64,000 bases of DNA from Sepiola atlantica (GCA_963556195.1 OY744528.1:59991661-60055660), one strand, 5' to 3'; shown: positions 22,430 through 34,216, counted from the first letter of the stretch. Numbers and translations are program-made. Notes: generated by a model from the sequence alone, not told the origin.

Positions 22430-23165
22430 ACACATAAAGGCCTAGCAACACCCCCTCTGCCTAATACATAACCCCATAATTGTCGCACTAAATACCGACT
22501 TCCACTCCGGAAAATCCTCCCAACTATCACCTCACAAATATAAATAAAATTAAAAATAGGAATAAATACCTTAATCGGCCCATATCCACACCGCTACTCG
22601 AGACCAATAATTAATAACTTTCCCAATAATAGTTTTTCCAGTCATTAAGAGGATACCAACCCCATTTCACATTATTATTACTTCCATAAGTCCCCACCAT
22701 TTCTTAGTTATAATGCTAACTTCCCATATCTCCCAAATAGATTCAATCTTGCCGACCCAATCCTTACTCTTATCTCTAAACCAGTCTTAATCAGTATACC
22801 AATATTATTACGACCATAAGCCTTCACTATACCTTAGTTAATAATGTTAAATCCCGAATTCAAATCATTCAAGAACCCTGCAGAATTACCGATCGACTGC
22901 CCGGGTTATATCTTTATTTAAATTCCTTTTGGATTGATTTAAAGTCCTTTAATCCAGGATTCATACTTGAATTTGATGTATGTTTTTTTAACCATTTTAT
23001 CTCTTCATAAGTATAATCCTTAAACCCATTTTCTCTCCCTATTTTCTTTAGAAGACACATTATAAACCCTCAAAACAGTAATTTTTTTACTTTTATATTT
23101 TAAAATCTTTTCCATTTTTAAATCCTAACTGTTACTATTCACCCCCCCCTTTTTTCAAACTTTAT
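22430..23165. other. G-poor, strand-asymmetric tract
   Basis: For some 730 bp the plus strand is rich in A, T and C but has very few G. A partial internal duplication is visible: 'cttccataagtccccaccat' with 'cttagttataatgctaactt' near 22680-22725, against 'gaccataagccttcactata' with 'cttagttaataatgttaaat' near 22810-22855. No gene or organellar sequence is recognised. Confidence 0.55.
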
Positions 23166-23212
23166 TAAACCTCCCTCAAACTAAATTTAAACAACTATAC
23201 ATAACACTCTAA

Positions 23213-23395
<183 letters not shown>

Positions 23396-23639
23396 TAGAT
23401 GACGTATGGCATAAGAGCGGGGGGCCAAACAACGTACCATGAGAGAGAATGAAAGTGATAGATAAAAAGGTAATAAGAAAAGTTATAAAAAGTTAATCAG
23501 AGACGAGTCACTTAAGTATTTTTTCTATTTTTTAAAACTTAGTTCACCCAAACAAGGCCAATTGCTACTATAGAAGTAAGGGGCTACTGAGAATTAGGGT
23601 GAAAGGTTTTTGGGGTCATCCTAAATTGGGAGATCCTTG

Positions 23640-25400
23640 TTCACATTTGTTTTAGATTTCTGCATATCGGTACAGTCGGGGAAACAGGGGCAGGGGGAGA
23701 GTTCCAAAAGCCGGCAGCACGAGGAAAGAAGCTATTGGAGTGGAATGCTCTCCAGCATCTGGGGACCTCCACAGTGAATGGATGGGATTTAGCTGATTGA
23801 CGGGTAGGTCGAATGTATTGAGGTCGAGGGGACACCAGGGCAGCAACTTCATCGTTTTTGGACCTTGTCTAAGAGGGAGAGACCGGTAAATGGTTCACCA
23901 GATGTGACAACAATACTCCATGCATCGATGGATGGTAACTTTGTAGAGATATAGGATGCTATCGGGTAAGAAGTTTTCTAGCACGGTAGAGGGAGCTCAC
24001 TTTCTTTACAGCAGCCGTGACAATGTATTCTATGTATGCGTTCCAATTTATGTTACCCGTAAATGTGAGGCCAAGAAGTTTGAACGTCGCACTTTCGTGT
24101 AGGGTGTTATTAGCCATGGCAATCGGTGGTTGAAGAGGTTTCTTGTAGTTGTTGAAGGAAAGGAGCTTTGTCTTAGCAGCATTAAATGTTACCATCTATT
24201 TATTACCCTATTCCACTTCAGACTACCTCGGATATGTGCGCGTCCGTTTTACCCACATGACAAGAGTTCAGCGTGGTGTCGTTAGGAAATATACCTATCC
24301 CAGACACAATGTCACCAGGGAGGTCGTTTAAGAAAATCAGGAACAATAAAGGTCCCAGGATTGATCCCTGGGTTCACCTGCATTTATGTCATGTTGTTTG
24401 AATGAACGGCCATCGAGGAAAACCTTAATCTTTCTTTTGCTTAGGAAGGATCTAATTATATTACATATTCGTCCAGTAATACCATATAAATTAATTTTTA
24501 TGAGAAGATTTTTATGCTAGACCTTGTTAAAGGCTTTGGATATATCAAGCGCTACCCTCTAGCTTCAACTACCTTGTCATGTGTATGGTATATGCGTTCA
24601 GAGATGACCGTTAGGATATCCACAGTAGATCGTGCTTGTCTAAATCCCTACTGATTGTCAGAAAGAAGTTTAGCATGAACGAGGTGCCGGATTATCGCTA
24701 GATAGATTAGAGATTAGAGATTCAAAGATTTTAGCGAAGAGCAGGAGTAAACTGATGGGGCGATAGTTGTTAGGGTCAGTTCTATCTCCAGAATTCTTGA
24801 AGACTAGTACCACAGAGGCAATTTTCCAGCTACCAGATAAGTAGGATTCGGCAAGGCATTTATTACAGTTTGGAGAGGACAGGAGCCAGTTCAGCAAAGC
24901 ATTTCTTTATTGCTATTACTGGTATAAAATCAGGCCTACATGCTTTGGAGGTGTCAAGGTTTTTGTATAATGTCCTGAACATGAGATGAGGTGATGGCCA
25001 GGTCATCAAGTGTGGCTTCAGTCCGTGATGGGAAATTTGGGAGGGAGTGGTTTGTGGAGCCCAAAGTGGAGTTACGGTTAAACGCTGGGAAATCATTATC
25101 AGTTGCTGTGCAAACGACATCATTGTGGTTTGATAGCGGGGGGATTTTTGATTACCCATTGTTCACCACACTATTGAAGATTTTCCGGAAATCACGAGTG
25201 CCTAGTGTCTGCGATTGAATGCGTTTTCTGGTCATCTCTGTATACCTTCTCTTTGCTTCATCTATCAAAGTCGTACATTTTTTCGTGATGCTATAACTTT
25301 CTGTCTATTCGTAGTTGACTTATATCGGCTGAATTGTCGGAAGCTTGCTACCTCTGAGCAATAGCAGCTGCACACTTCGAGGTGAACAATTTTCAAATTA
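23640..25400 (-). pseudogene. Non-LTR retrotransposon remnant with RT domain
   Basis: This is the longest LINE copy, read from 25400 down to 23640. In order: a linker region; LDTSKACRPDFIPVIAIKKC with ELAPVLSKL (about 24975-24865); WKIASVVLVFKNSGDRTDPN with NYRPISLL and FAKIFESLI (about 24830-24710); ALDISKAFNKV (palm motif A, about 24535); LYGITGRICNIIRSFLSKRK (about 24450); LFLIFLNDLPGDI then GIGIFPNDTTLNS (motif C region, about 24330-24270); KTKLLSFNNYKKPLQPPIAM and FKLLGLTFTGNINWNAYIE with SLYRARKLLT; SILYLYKVTIHRCMEYCCHI; and finally HPFTVEVPRCWRAFHSNSFF with PRAAGFWNSPPAPV. Frameshifts and stops lie between blocks. Motif C, normally (Y/F)ADD, reads FPND, so the copy could not be active even without the frameshifts. 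A segment between the HIW block and the HPFTVE block is missing. It belongs to the Jockey/CR1 group by overall pattern. Confidence 0.85.
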
Positions 25401-25529
25401 GAGCTAATGAGATCAATAAAAAAGAGCATTTGTTTCAGACAGAGCTGAATCTTAAAACTGAGGAATATTTTAGCATGTAAAATATATATAAGGAAAAAGC
25501 TTTAAGCGAGCAAATGTTGATTAACTCAG

Positions 25530-25531
<2 letters not shown>

Positions 25532-25617
<86 letters not shown>
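25532..25617 (+). repeat. (TA)n microsatellite
   Basis: About 43 uninterrupted TA copies. Confidence 0.95.
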
Positions 25618-25620
<3 letters not shown>

Positions 25621-27040
25621 GAATATATAGCATATACATTTATTTATATAAACCTTTTGGCTACACATATGCATACATCTTTCGACTAAAGTCTCGCTAG
25701 GCAAAATCATCAATTGAAAATGATTGCTAAGTCACCTTCATTTTTATTACCTCGTACCCATGGTCAAAAGTTCCGTCTTCGCCAGGACCTGTGTATAACT
25801 TAATTTAATTAGCTGATGGACCCTTGTATCACTCCGGAAATTCAAGTTAAATCAATCGACACTTTTTTGTTCTTTGTTTATTCTGCTTATCTGATTATAC
25901 TTGAAGATTTGTTTTACTTGTGTGTCAATAGTTTTCTCAATCGTCATAAGTTCATTCATGGAGTATATTATTCAGTTTACAATACAACTACGTGTAACAT
26001 TAGAATAGTCAGAATAGAATTAATATGAAAATAGAATAACAAGTTATGTGGAACAATTTCTTGGAAAAGTGGTTGCACACGTGTTCGCATAATATGTACA
26101 TATACACAATGCCTGATCTTTCCGGATGGGTTTATGATACATGAACTTAATTGTATTTTTGTCTTAAGGGGTATACGTTAGATCTCGTAGTTAAGATGAT
26201 TATGTACACAGAGTTATTTTGAGGGATAAAGTCTAGGTAGTACATTAAGAAAGGAGTTACGTTCGACTAAGTTGTTTTTAACGGAATTAGTTTTGAAATG
26301 TCCTCTGTGTTATTATTATCCCATGAGTGGCCATTAACAATAATCCATAATAAGTAGTATTGTAGTAATACCATTGCTTTATAGTAAGCATGTGTATATC
26401 GGATTGTATCTATTGTTACGCCCGTGTTTTATTTACATCTATTAATCATTTCATTTGTGTATTTAGCTAAAATTCATGATTATCTAAATTTTAAAAAAAT
26501 GAAAGGTATCTGCACCAAGGGCGAGGTTTACATTGTCTAATGTTTACTTATAGGATTTGATATTAAAACAGACTTTTAGCTACACTTTAATGTAAATCTT
26601 ATGTTGTGCCACAATTTATTGTAATCTTAGATCTCTGATTTAATACGTTACCCCTATTATTACATCTTATTAGCTCTATTTTCTTATTTAAACATAAATA
26701 ATACACGTTTATGTTTTTCAAATATTCTTTATTGTATTGTTGGTGTTTTTATTTCTTTTCATGTGGACTCTAAACGTATTAAGACAGTGAGTCAGTATTT
26801 CTATATCTTTCATTGCTGAAGGAAGATGTGTAGCTCTATAACCTGTTACGTATATGCTACTCTTCTTCTTCAAAGTTTTCTTTCATGGATATTTTTCTTA
26901 AATATACTTTAGAGGTTGAGATGTACTTATTTTGTAGTGACATATATTTACTTGATGAATGGTAGTTGTCAAAACTAATGTGACGTCGTGAAGGATGAAT
27001 AGTAGTTGTCAAAAAATCAGTAGAGGTGTATACTTGAAAG
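25618..27040. other. AT-rich DNA without recognised genes
   Basis: There is a short tandem duplication at 26953-27017 ('gatgaatggtagttgtcaaa' and 'gatgaatagtagttgtcaaa', 41 bp apart). Nothing else is identified. Confidence 0.5.
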
Positions 27041-27850
27041 TAGTAGCCTCCCGCCCCCGTGTTAGAGGCGGTGACAACGAGCTAGTGTCAGAGCTATAGA
27101 GTCAAGAACTCTGGTTCATGGCAGGGTCACCTATGGCAGACAGGTCTGTTGCGGGAGGTGTGTATTGTTGCAACTAAGAGAGGTGGACACAGGCAAATTA
27201 CGACAATGGCAAAGAAAAGAGGACAAACGCAGATGAACAGATTTTTTTTTAAAGAGGCGTTTATTTACCATAAGAGGTAATAACTAGTTGAGAAGGAAAA
27301 GTAAGAATAACAGGGGTGACGTCACTGGTACTGGAAAGGGAGATGCTGGAATGGTGAGCAGGCGTTGCTGGAGAAAGCTGTGGCTAGACCCACTGGGAGC
27401 TGATGCAAGAGTGAGCTGGAGCTGTTGCAAAAGTGAGCTGGAGCTGCAGGAAGACGGAGTGTGCTGCAGAGCGCCGGACAGCTGGAGAGTGCTGTACCCG
27501 CCGGGAAGTGATGTGCTGCAAAATGCCGAGGTAGCCGTTGGAGCTTTCCGGGGATCGCTGGGACTGCTCAGCACTGCTGGAGATTGTTGCAGAGAGCTGG
27601 AGTCTGCTCAGGCTTGCTAGTGCAGCAGGAGCCGAGTGAGATGGAGCATGAGCCGCTGGTGAAGGTGCTGGGGTCAAAGCAAGAACAGGAGACTGGAGAG
27701 GCAGGCTGGAGTTCAGGGGATGGAGCAGGCAGGAAAGTGTTAATCGCATTAGTAGTTTGTGCTAGCCCCGAAAAGGGCTGTTTGATTGTTGCAGCTGCTT
27801 CTGGTCCATCCAAAACTGGCGAATACATGGAGAAAGTGTCATGACAGTCA
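27041..27850. other. GC-richer tract with GCTGGAG-type low complexity
   Basis: Composition shifts sharply to G-rich on the plus strand. 27400-27660 is a degenerate mesh of 'gagctggagctg' and 'gctgctgg' words, which leaves several frames open on both strands (up to 121 codons). None of the peptides looks like a folded protein. The preceding segment 27045-27165 ('gtgttagaggcggtgacaac', 'ctggttcatggcagggtcac') is not low complexity and may belong to a transposon leader. I cannot name it. Confidence 0.45.
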
Positions 27851-28197
27851 CTGGTTTTACTGAATGTATTGATTACGACAAATAATTCCTGTTGGAATCA
27901 TTCGTCGCCCAATCCAGTCCAGAAGATGCTAAACTGTATAAGTAATATAGTTTGCTATCCCACCAAATTATATTTTTAATCCTTCCATCTAAAAAGATAG
28001 AAGATGCGGGTGAAACTCTGTCTGTTGTGATATTTCTTCTAGAATCTTCGAAGAAACACAGTATTTTTCCATTTGCCAGACGAACGAGTTAATAAGAGCA
28101 TCCACGACGGCAAAATACAGGCAGCAGCAGCCAGTAGTTTTCCGTCTTACGTAGCATGCAAGAGGTTAAAAAAACTGCTGCTGCTGTCATCTTTTTT

Positions 28198-28329
28198 ATG
28201 ATGGCGTCTGATCCAAAAGTAAACAAACATAACGGTACCGATCGCGACAGGTCTGCTATCCAGCGATGTTTGAACCGTAACTCAGTTAACAGGATTGTGG
28301 TGAAAATCCAGGAGGAGTCAACATCATAA
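28198..28329 (+). CDS. Small ORF, 43 codons, unknown
   Basis: ATGATGG opens the frame, and the second ATG has A at -3 and G at +4. The product starts MMASDPKVNKHNGTDRDRSA, continues IQRCLNRNSVNRIVVKIQEE and ends STS before TAA. It is mixed and polar, not low-complexity, which sets it apart from the surrounding open frames, and it lies in a GC-richer island. It could be a short protein, an upstream ORF, the end of an exon or chance. I do not recognise it. Confidence 0.2.
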   Translation: MMASDPKVNKHNGTDRDRSAIQRCLNRNSVNRIVVKIQEESTS

Positions 28330-28431
28330 TCCTCGTCCTCTGGTCGTCTCTGTCAGGACGTGCCTGGCTCGAAACCGCATATCCATTAAGTGAAAATAGC
28401 AACGTTGCTCCTGCGCATGTGTAACCGTCAT

Positions 28432-28617
28432 TCACTTGTATGTTCGGAGCCAAACCTTTATCAACTTCGTATGCAACAGCTGAACTTTGTCGCTCTCGTT
28501 GTCGGAGGTGAACTTGTAATCTTTCAGGTCTAACAAATAGCTACAACCAACAATGAGTGCTTCATGCACACCAAACATTCCTGAGGCACGATCTTCGCGG
28601 ATTCTGTGAACAAGTCC
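28432..28617 (-). other. Open frame beside triplet array, possible exon
   Basis: The minus strand is open for about 62 codons with a balanced composition: GLVHRIREDRASGMFGVHEA, then LIVGCSYLLDLKDYKFTSDN, then ESDKVQLLHTKLIKVWLRTY, followed by a stop. Upstream it runs into the triplet array, which would encode an arginine, valine and leucine homopolymer series. No family is recognised and no acceptor site is clearly assigned. It may be an exon fragment or chance. Confidence 0.2.
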
Positions 28618-28705
28618 GATTCTTCTCCTTCTCCTCCTTCTCCTCCTCCTCCTCCTCCTCCTCCTCAACAACAGCAACAACCCCACCACCACCACCACCA
28701 CCACC

Positions 28706-28761
<56 letters not shown>

Positions 28762-28763
28762 CG
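28618..28763 (+). repeat. Compound triplet array (CTC)n-(CAA)n-(CCA)n-(CAA)n
   Basis: About 146 bp of perfect or near-perfect triplets. CTC/CTT leads to CAACAACAG, then about 13 CCA, then about 15 CAA, ending in CGGCGG. All reading frames give homopolymer peptides, so long open frames here are artefacts. Confidence 0.95.
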
Positions 28764-28786
28764 GCGGCATCAACATCCAGCAATTT

Positions 28787-28860
28787 CAAACTTAAGAAAT
28801 TATATATTTAATAATATATATAACAAATACTGACCCAGCGGGTTACGAGTGGTCTAGTAT
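28787..28860 (+). repeat. Shared AT-to-GC junction segment, copy 1
   Basis: 'agaaattatata' followed by 'aataatatata' and then 'actgacccagcgggttacg' recurs at 55686-55760 as 'agaaattatata', 'aataatatata' and 'actgacccaacgggtgacg'. This is probably the edge of a dispersed element. Confidence 0.55.
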
Positions 28861-28868
28861 ATGTAAAT

Positions 28869-28957
28869 TACACACACCTATAAAAGCAATAACTCAATGC
28901 CAACTGGCACTTGGAAATGCTGTTAGACAGTCAACATCTACTGTACAATATATACAC
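28869..28957 (+). repeat. Dispersed repeat E with TATA box, copy 1
   Basis: 'acacacacctataaaagcaa', then 'gcacttggaaatgctgttag' and 'aacatctactgtacaatata' match 33704-33793 in the same order. TATAAAAG is a perfect TATA-box core, so the segment may be the promoter part of a retroelement LTR. Confidence 0.6.
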
Positions 28958-29460
28958 ATCATAATTTCGCCAACGATTAGACCCTTAACCACTCTGGAGC
29001 ATTTATCCAAACATGGATCAAATGTTTCGCAGCATAATGAAATTAAAAGGCAAAAGGTATCGGAAGAAGGAAAGAGATCACAGACCTATTTCTTGTTACG
29101 GTAGACTGCAAAGCTGTAAAGATGTCAACAATTACACAATTAATTAAACAATTATACTAATATTGTTGACGATAGAGCAACATCAGATGAAACAATGATG
29201 AAGTCTATCGATACAGAAATAATTAATTTCATTTGACAACTTGTGAAGGCAACGAAGGGTAAAAATTTGGTAGAATACGTAAGTTCAGAGAGTCTTAAAA
29301 CGTTCCAATTAAAAATATGATGTTTCGCTTGAAAGGAGAATTTGAGTATACATGTTCAGTTCGGCTGGCGCTGTGTGCGTTTACGTGTGAAAGTGTGTGT
29401 AAATGGGATAGACATCGAAGATATGAGTGTATATTAGCGGGCCTTTTTTGTTAGTGAGAG

Positions 29461-29560
29461 AGTGTATGTACTGTGTACATGAGTTCGGCTAGTAGTGTGT
29501 ATATGCTGTCGCTATGTTTAGTAGTTCGTGTATGTCTTCCGTTGAGTTTGTCGTCAAGGG
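29461..29560 (+). repeat. Dispersed repeat F, copy 1
   Basis: 'gagttcggctagtagtgtgt', then 'gtcgctatgtttagtagttc' and 'tatgtcttccgttgagttt' align with 'gagttcgtgaggctatgtgt', 'atcgctatatttcgtagttt' and 'aactttgtcttgtgttgtt' at 59479-59553. The plus strand is GT-rich. An 80-codon open frame here is not convincing. Confidence 0.45.
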
Positions 29561-31540
29561 GCTTTCGCTTCAAAAGACCTATGAAGGATGTGTTGTACGG
29601 ACGTGTGTTGTCTCTGCAAGAAAACAGGAAAGAGAGGAAGAAAGCTGTGTATTTGTGTGTTTATAGTACGCGCGAATATTCGAGGGTGAATATTTCTTGC
29701 ACTGTGATTGATTAGAAGAAACTACTGATTTGAGCGTTTGTTCAATCGAGGGGCGGTGCGTAAAAACCACATTTGTTGGCTGCTGCTGTTTCCAACAGTA
29801 TAATTAATTTACGAAAAGACTATTAACACGAAAGGATTGTTAAAATAATTAAGTAAAATATACGATCAAGAAAAAGACTTCGTTGAGCGAACCAAGTTCA
29901 ATGCCACTATACAGAACCCACACAAGTCTATAATACAATGCGTGCATAAACTAAACTGCAAATTCGAAATCCTGGGGCCAAAAGACAGGACTACGGGAAT
30001 CTGGACCCTCCGATCAGGTTACTTGAAGGGTTTAGTTACACAAAGGACGATTAACTAACCAGATAACTTTTAATAAAAAGAAAAAAAAAGAAATGGACAG
30101 GGATGAGAAACAGGAACAGTAACAACATAAATGAGAAACGAAAATGACAGATTCACTAGAAGAACGAACAAGAGGTAACGAAAGAGAATGGCCAACACGT
30201 CACCACGAACATACGCAGAAGAGAGCAGTGTAATACAAGTCAAATTTCGCCCACTTATATTACGTGGATGCCGTCAGTGATTGTCTGACGAAACGATTCA
30301 TCTGCATAGTCGGCAAGACCGATTTCTCGACTATTCCGACTATTTGTTTACATCTAAGCGTTTTCGGGTTTCCACCGGCTTTGCTTTCTTTGGGAAAGCT
30401 ATTTTCCCACTTCCATCGCAACACACAAAGCGATCATGGAGGCCGTAGACAATTAATTTTTCGTGTCAGCATCACTACATTAATTTTGCGTGTCAACATC
30501 ACTACATTACGGAGGATGAATTAACCATTCTAAGGTTAATGGGGAGCATGAACACCACATACCGCCAACGTAAAATACTTGAAAGATTATTGATAAATAA
30601 CATAATAAAAGATCATAAAGAGATGTACACCACAACCAAGTTCAGGATCAGATGCAAATAATGAGGCAGAGAATTTGTAATGAAATAAATTGAATTTTCA
30701 GCCCTAGGAAATCTATATTCAATCTACCAAAAAGCTCATTTCGGGTGGTATGTAATTCCTAAAGTAAATTAAAAAGAGTAGAATGCACGAACCCTTAAAT
30801 AGGAACATTCCAAAGTATTTGTAATACGTATACCCGATATAATGTTGAATGGCGTATCTTTTCCGATGCAAGTCGACACAGAGAAAATGAGCGAACAGAA
30901 AATTCGACAGAATTGCAATTAAAATAATGGCCACTTTCGAAGGGTCATTCGTAACAAAACCCGCTTCAAATTGATTCCCATCACAGTGGTAGCATGTAAT
31001 AAAAATGATGGACAATTACGAATTGACGTGTTGAAGGTGAACACTACAGAACTTATGAATTCGATGGAGGCATAAATATGGTATAGGATTGTGAAGAGAT
31101 TAGAAGGGGCGCAACACTTTCATTGAAGATAGTCGTAATCTAAAAGGTTGCCGGTGCATATCTTACGCAATATTTAAAAAGACTTCCATTGCCAAATGTT
31201 TAACCAATTAGCAAGAATTAAGTATTTTGAAAAAAAAAATGAGCTTAAATCAGTTGAAATCAATCATTATTCTAAACCAGCCGGTAGATTTACTAACGTG
31301 GACTTTTCCATGTGTTGGTACAAATACTTCGAGACATTTTACAAATGGCTATTGTAAAAGATAAATATATCAGAACGATGTATTTGTGGGCGCGTTTACT
31401 AAAGAATAATTGGAACACAAAACGAAGCAGCAGATGACTCGTTACCGTAGGATGCTTAAAATGCCCTTCATAGATTCATAGAGTTGTTTATTATTATGTT
31501 GTAGTTGCCCAGGGGACGAGCTGTAGACAATGATGATGAT
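29561..31540. other. AT-rich DNA without recognised genes
   Basis: A 27-bp direct duplication lies at about 30458-30511 ('tcgtgtcagcatcactacat' and 'gcgtgtcaacatcactacat'). An 86-codon plus open frame (30264-30524) covers it and is probably not a gene. Confidence 0.45.
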
Positions 31541-31840
31541 GAACAGGCAGGGTAGACGAGAAAATGTCATCGTTGTCATGTAGACGAGGTTTGGTCGATC
31601 GTCGTCGTCGCCGTGTTTAAGTCACGGGGAGTCGGTTGAAGAGTCGCGGTCGTCGTCGTAGAATGACGTTGGCACGGCTGGCAGAAATTCTAGTAGAAGG
31701 AGTTGCCGGTGGAGACGGCGTTCTGTCGCGCAACGATGGTGGGATGAACCCCAAAGGACGTCTCAGTGAAAAAAAAACGCAGTTTTTATATACTGCTGGA
31801 TCTACTGCTGCTGATACGCTTTGATGAGATTTGATTAGCA
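31541..31840. other. GC-rich island with CGT repeats
   Basis: A local CpG-rich stretch has 'gtcgtcgtcgcc' and 'gtcgtcgtcgtag' tracts and open frames on both strands (62 and 107 codons). The plus frame starts MKSRGRRRRMTLARLAEILV and includes GGDGVLSRNDGGMNPKGRL. There is no recognised domain. It could be a promoter-proximal island or a transposon leader. A TATA-like 'tttttatatactgctg' lies at about 31784. Confidence 0.35.
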
Positions 31841-32060
31841 CATATATATCTGTGTAGGTGTAGAGTGTGGACGTAATGTGTGGGCGAAATGAGATTGTGC
31901 GGCAAAAAAAATAAAGTGTATTTTTTTGACACACGAGCATAGTGGTTCGCAGATAAAACCTCCAGTTTATTAAAATTGCCGAATCGTTAACAGGGGTGGG
32001 GCTACAACAGGCCGGACAATAAATATCACAAGAAGATCACCCAATAATATCTCTATTCAG

Positions 32061-32131
32061 AAAGTTATTGTCAGCAAACAAGTTTGAAAAGTTATTGTCA
32101 GCAAACAAGTTTGAAAAGTTATTGTCAGCAG
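32061..32131 (+). repeat. 27-bp minisatellite, 2.6 copies
   Basis: Units start at 32061, 32088 and 32115 with 'aaagttattgtcagca'. Confidence 0.9.
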
Positions 32132-32520
32132 AAGCAAACATTGAATATAAAATATAAAACATTAGTTTGAAGAACGGAATTCTTCGATTTTTTTTTGACG
32201 GAAATGTTTACTAAAGTCGGACCACACATCTTTAGAATTCATATTCAACCCCATAAAGAATTGTCGAAGATTACTTCAAAATTGTACCTATTTCCTTACA
32301 TACGTAAAAATACTATTGCTCTTCCACAAGATAACATCCCATATTAAGCAAAATAGTAAAAAGACTAAACTAAATATATGGAGTAAGTGCTAAATGATAG
32401 CTAGACCCTTCAAAGAAATGAGAGAGAAACTAACCATCGACAAGGGCGTAATATGCAGTTGAGATAGCTTCATAAACTTTAAGAAAGGACATATTTCAGA
32501 ACGCACATAATGACATATAG

Positions 32521-32683
32521 TTCGGCATAAGTGCAACACAAAAATGCAAAATATTCAATACTTCGGCATAAGTGCAACACAAAAATGCAAAAAATTCAAT
32601 ACTTCGGCATAAGTGCAACACAAAAATGCAAACAATTCAATACATCGGCATAAGTGCAACACAAAAATGCAAAAAATTCAAGT
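32521..32683 (+). repeat. 41-bp minisatellite, 4 copies
   Basis: Units start at 32521, 32562, 32603 and 32644 with '(t/a)tcggcataagtgcaacac'. They differ only at one or two bases in the A-rich centre. Confidence 0.95.
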
Positions 32684-32689
32684 CTGGTA

Positions 32690-33703
32690 CCTAGGATATT
32701 TAAAACAAAAATAAAGAAGTACATTATACAATGTCCCAAATGGGCGGAAATTAATAAAATCTCCCAAAATAAAATTCAACCGTGAGCGAGTAAAAAATAA
32801 TAATTGAGTAGCGTCAACATTGATCGTGTACACATCAACGATATAGGGTTATTCTAGTTGTTAATATATTCACTTTAGAGAAAAACTTAACTAATAAAAG
32901 TCACAGACAGAAAAACCACCACCATAAAACAAGTACTAAAAACAATATTCTATAAAAATGGAGTACTCAAAAACGATAATCCACAACTCTTTAAGAAAGA
33001 CCAATATATATATATATTGAACATTTAAGGATAATTTAGAAACAAATATATTTCAATAATGAGACGCCGTTTTCTTTTTTTCTGCTTTCTATACCGATTT
33101 ATACATTGTTTTTTCCTTTGTTTCTTTTTAAAAACTTTATAGTTTGAAATGTTTTCTGTCTTTTTTCTTATTGAAAATAACCGATTCAGTCGTTATTTTA
33201 TGTGAATATGAATATTAGTGCTAAGAATAATGTTTTTTGTCGTTTTTGGCGGAGGATGTACAGTCGTCACAGATAATGCACCAAAATCTTGCGACAAGAA
33301 CCTATGTTCATGACTAAAACGTGTCTCGCAATCCAATGCTATTTCAAAGAGAATGGTGCAAACTGTGAGAATGGGAGTAAAGTCGTCGGTCTCTCCATTT
33401 CACGAGAAAATAGACACCTACATACTCAGATTGCACTTTTATTACCGAACGATTTCACACACAGGAAGATAAGCAAAGTCCCTCCCCATAAACAAGAAGT
33501 CAAATCAGATCTCACATAGAAATGTCATGAAGAAACCGAACTTAGACTAAGATCTCAGTTACAGTGAGATCACCCCTAAAAAGAGGCCAAGAGAGATAGG
33601 TAGAAAAAGAATACAGACCACTGATAATAATCAGGAGAAGCACAAGAACAACCAACGGATTACAACATCTTAGATTGAGGGAGAGGTAGGATCGTATTCA
33701 AAT
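32690..33703. other. AT-rich DNA without recognised genes
   Basis: A 76-codon plus open frame (33289-33519) matches no family known to me. Nothing else is seen. Confidence 0.45.
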
Positions 33704-33793
33704 GACACACACCTATAAAAGCAAAAACACCCTTATCAATCAGCACTCGTAAATGATGTTAGCCCGTGAACATCGACTCAACGTACACTATAA
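33704..33793 (+). repeat. Dispersed repeat E with TATA box, copy 2
   Basis: It starts 'acacacacctataaaagcaa', identical over 20 bp to copy 1 at 28869, then diverges gradually ('gcactcgtaaatgatgttag', 'aacatcgactcaacgtacac'). Confidence 0.6.
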
Positions 33794-34104
33794 CATTTAT
33801 TATTTATTTACTTAATACGTGATTAAAACAAAATTAGGAACGAAAACTAAACTTAATTATGGTTTTCTTTAAATAAAAACACACTGATAGTTTTTGTTTT
33901 TTCAAGTTACGAATACGACATTTTGAAAGAATATGATTTGTTCCAGAGACACACCGCTTGTCTACTACTAATGAAGAGTTGGTATATGTCTGTATGCAGC
34001 CGGAACTATACTATTACTTCTATTAACGTACTTCTCATCCGGTAATTCCTGATGTGGTATTCACTCTGAGCGGAAGTTTTGAGGTAATATCAGCCGTATG
34101 TACA

Positions 34105-34216
34105 TCCCGGTCAGAGGAGATGACATACAGCGCATAGTACTTACAAATGGTCACCCATCTGCTACTGGCCTGACTAAACGTGATCTAACAAAACTGATGT
34201 GTCAATGTAATTATGT
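34105..34216 (-). mobile_element. 5S rRNA-derived SINE, copy 4 (truncated)
   Basis: The minus strand reads 'cataattacattgacacatc', 'gttagatcacgttta' and 'gtagcagatgggtgaccatt', then 'gcgctgtatgt'. The box A core ('gttaagca') is deleted, and the family body after 'ctgtatgt' is not recognisable. It is therefore a broken copy with only the head left. Confidence 0.65.

Noticed and set aside
27284..27844. Overlapping 86-121-codon open frames on both strands
   Set aside because: The DNA is a low-complexity mesh of gctgga words, which keeps several frames open. No domain is recognised.
28432..28833. Poly-Q, poly-H, poly-P and poly-R/V/L open frames as a polyglutamine-type gene
   Set aside because: All frames of the triplet array give homopolymers. 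No surrounding gene structure supports one of them.
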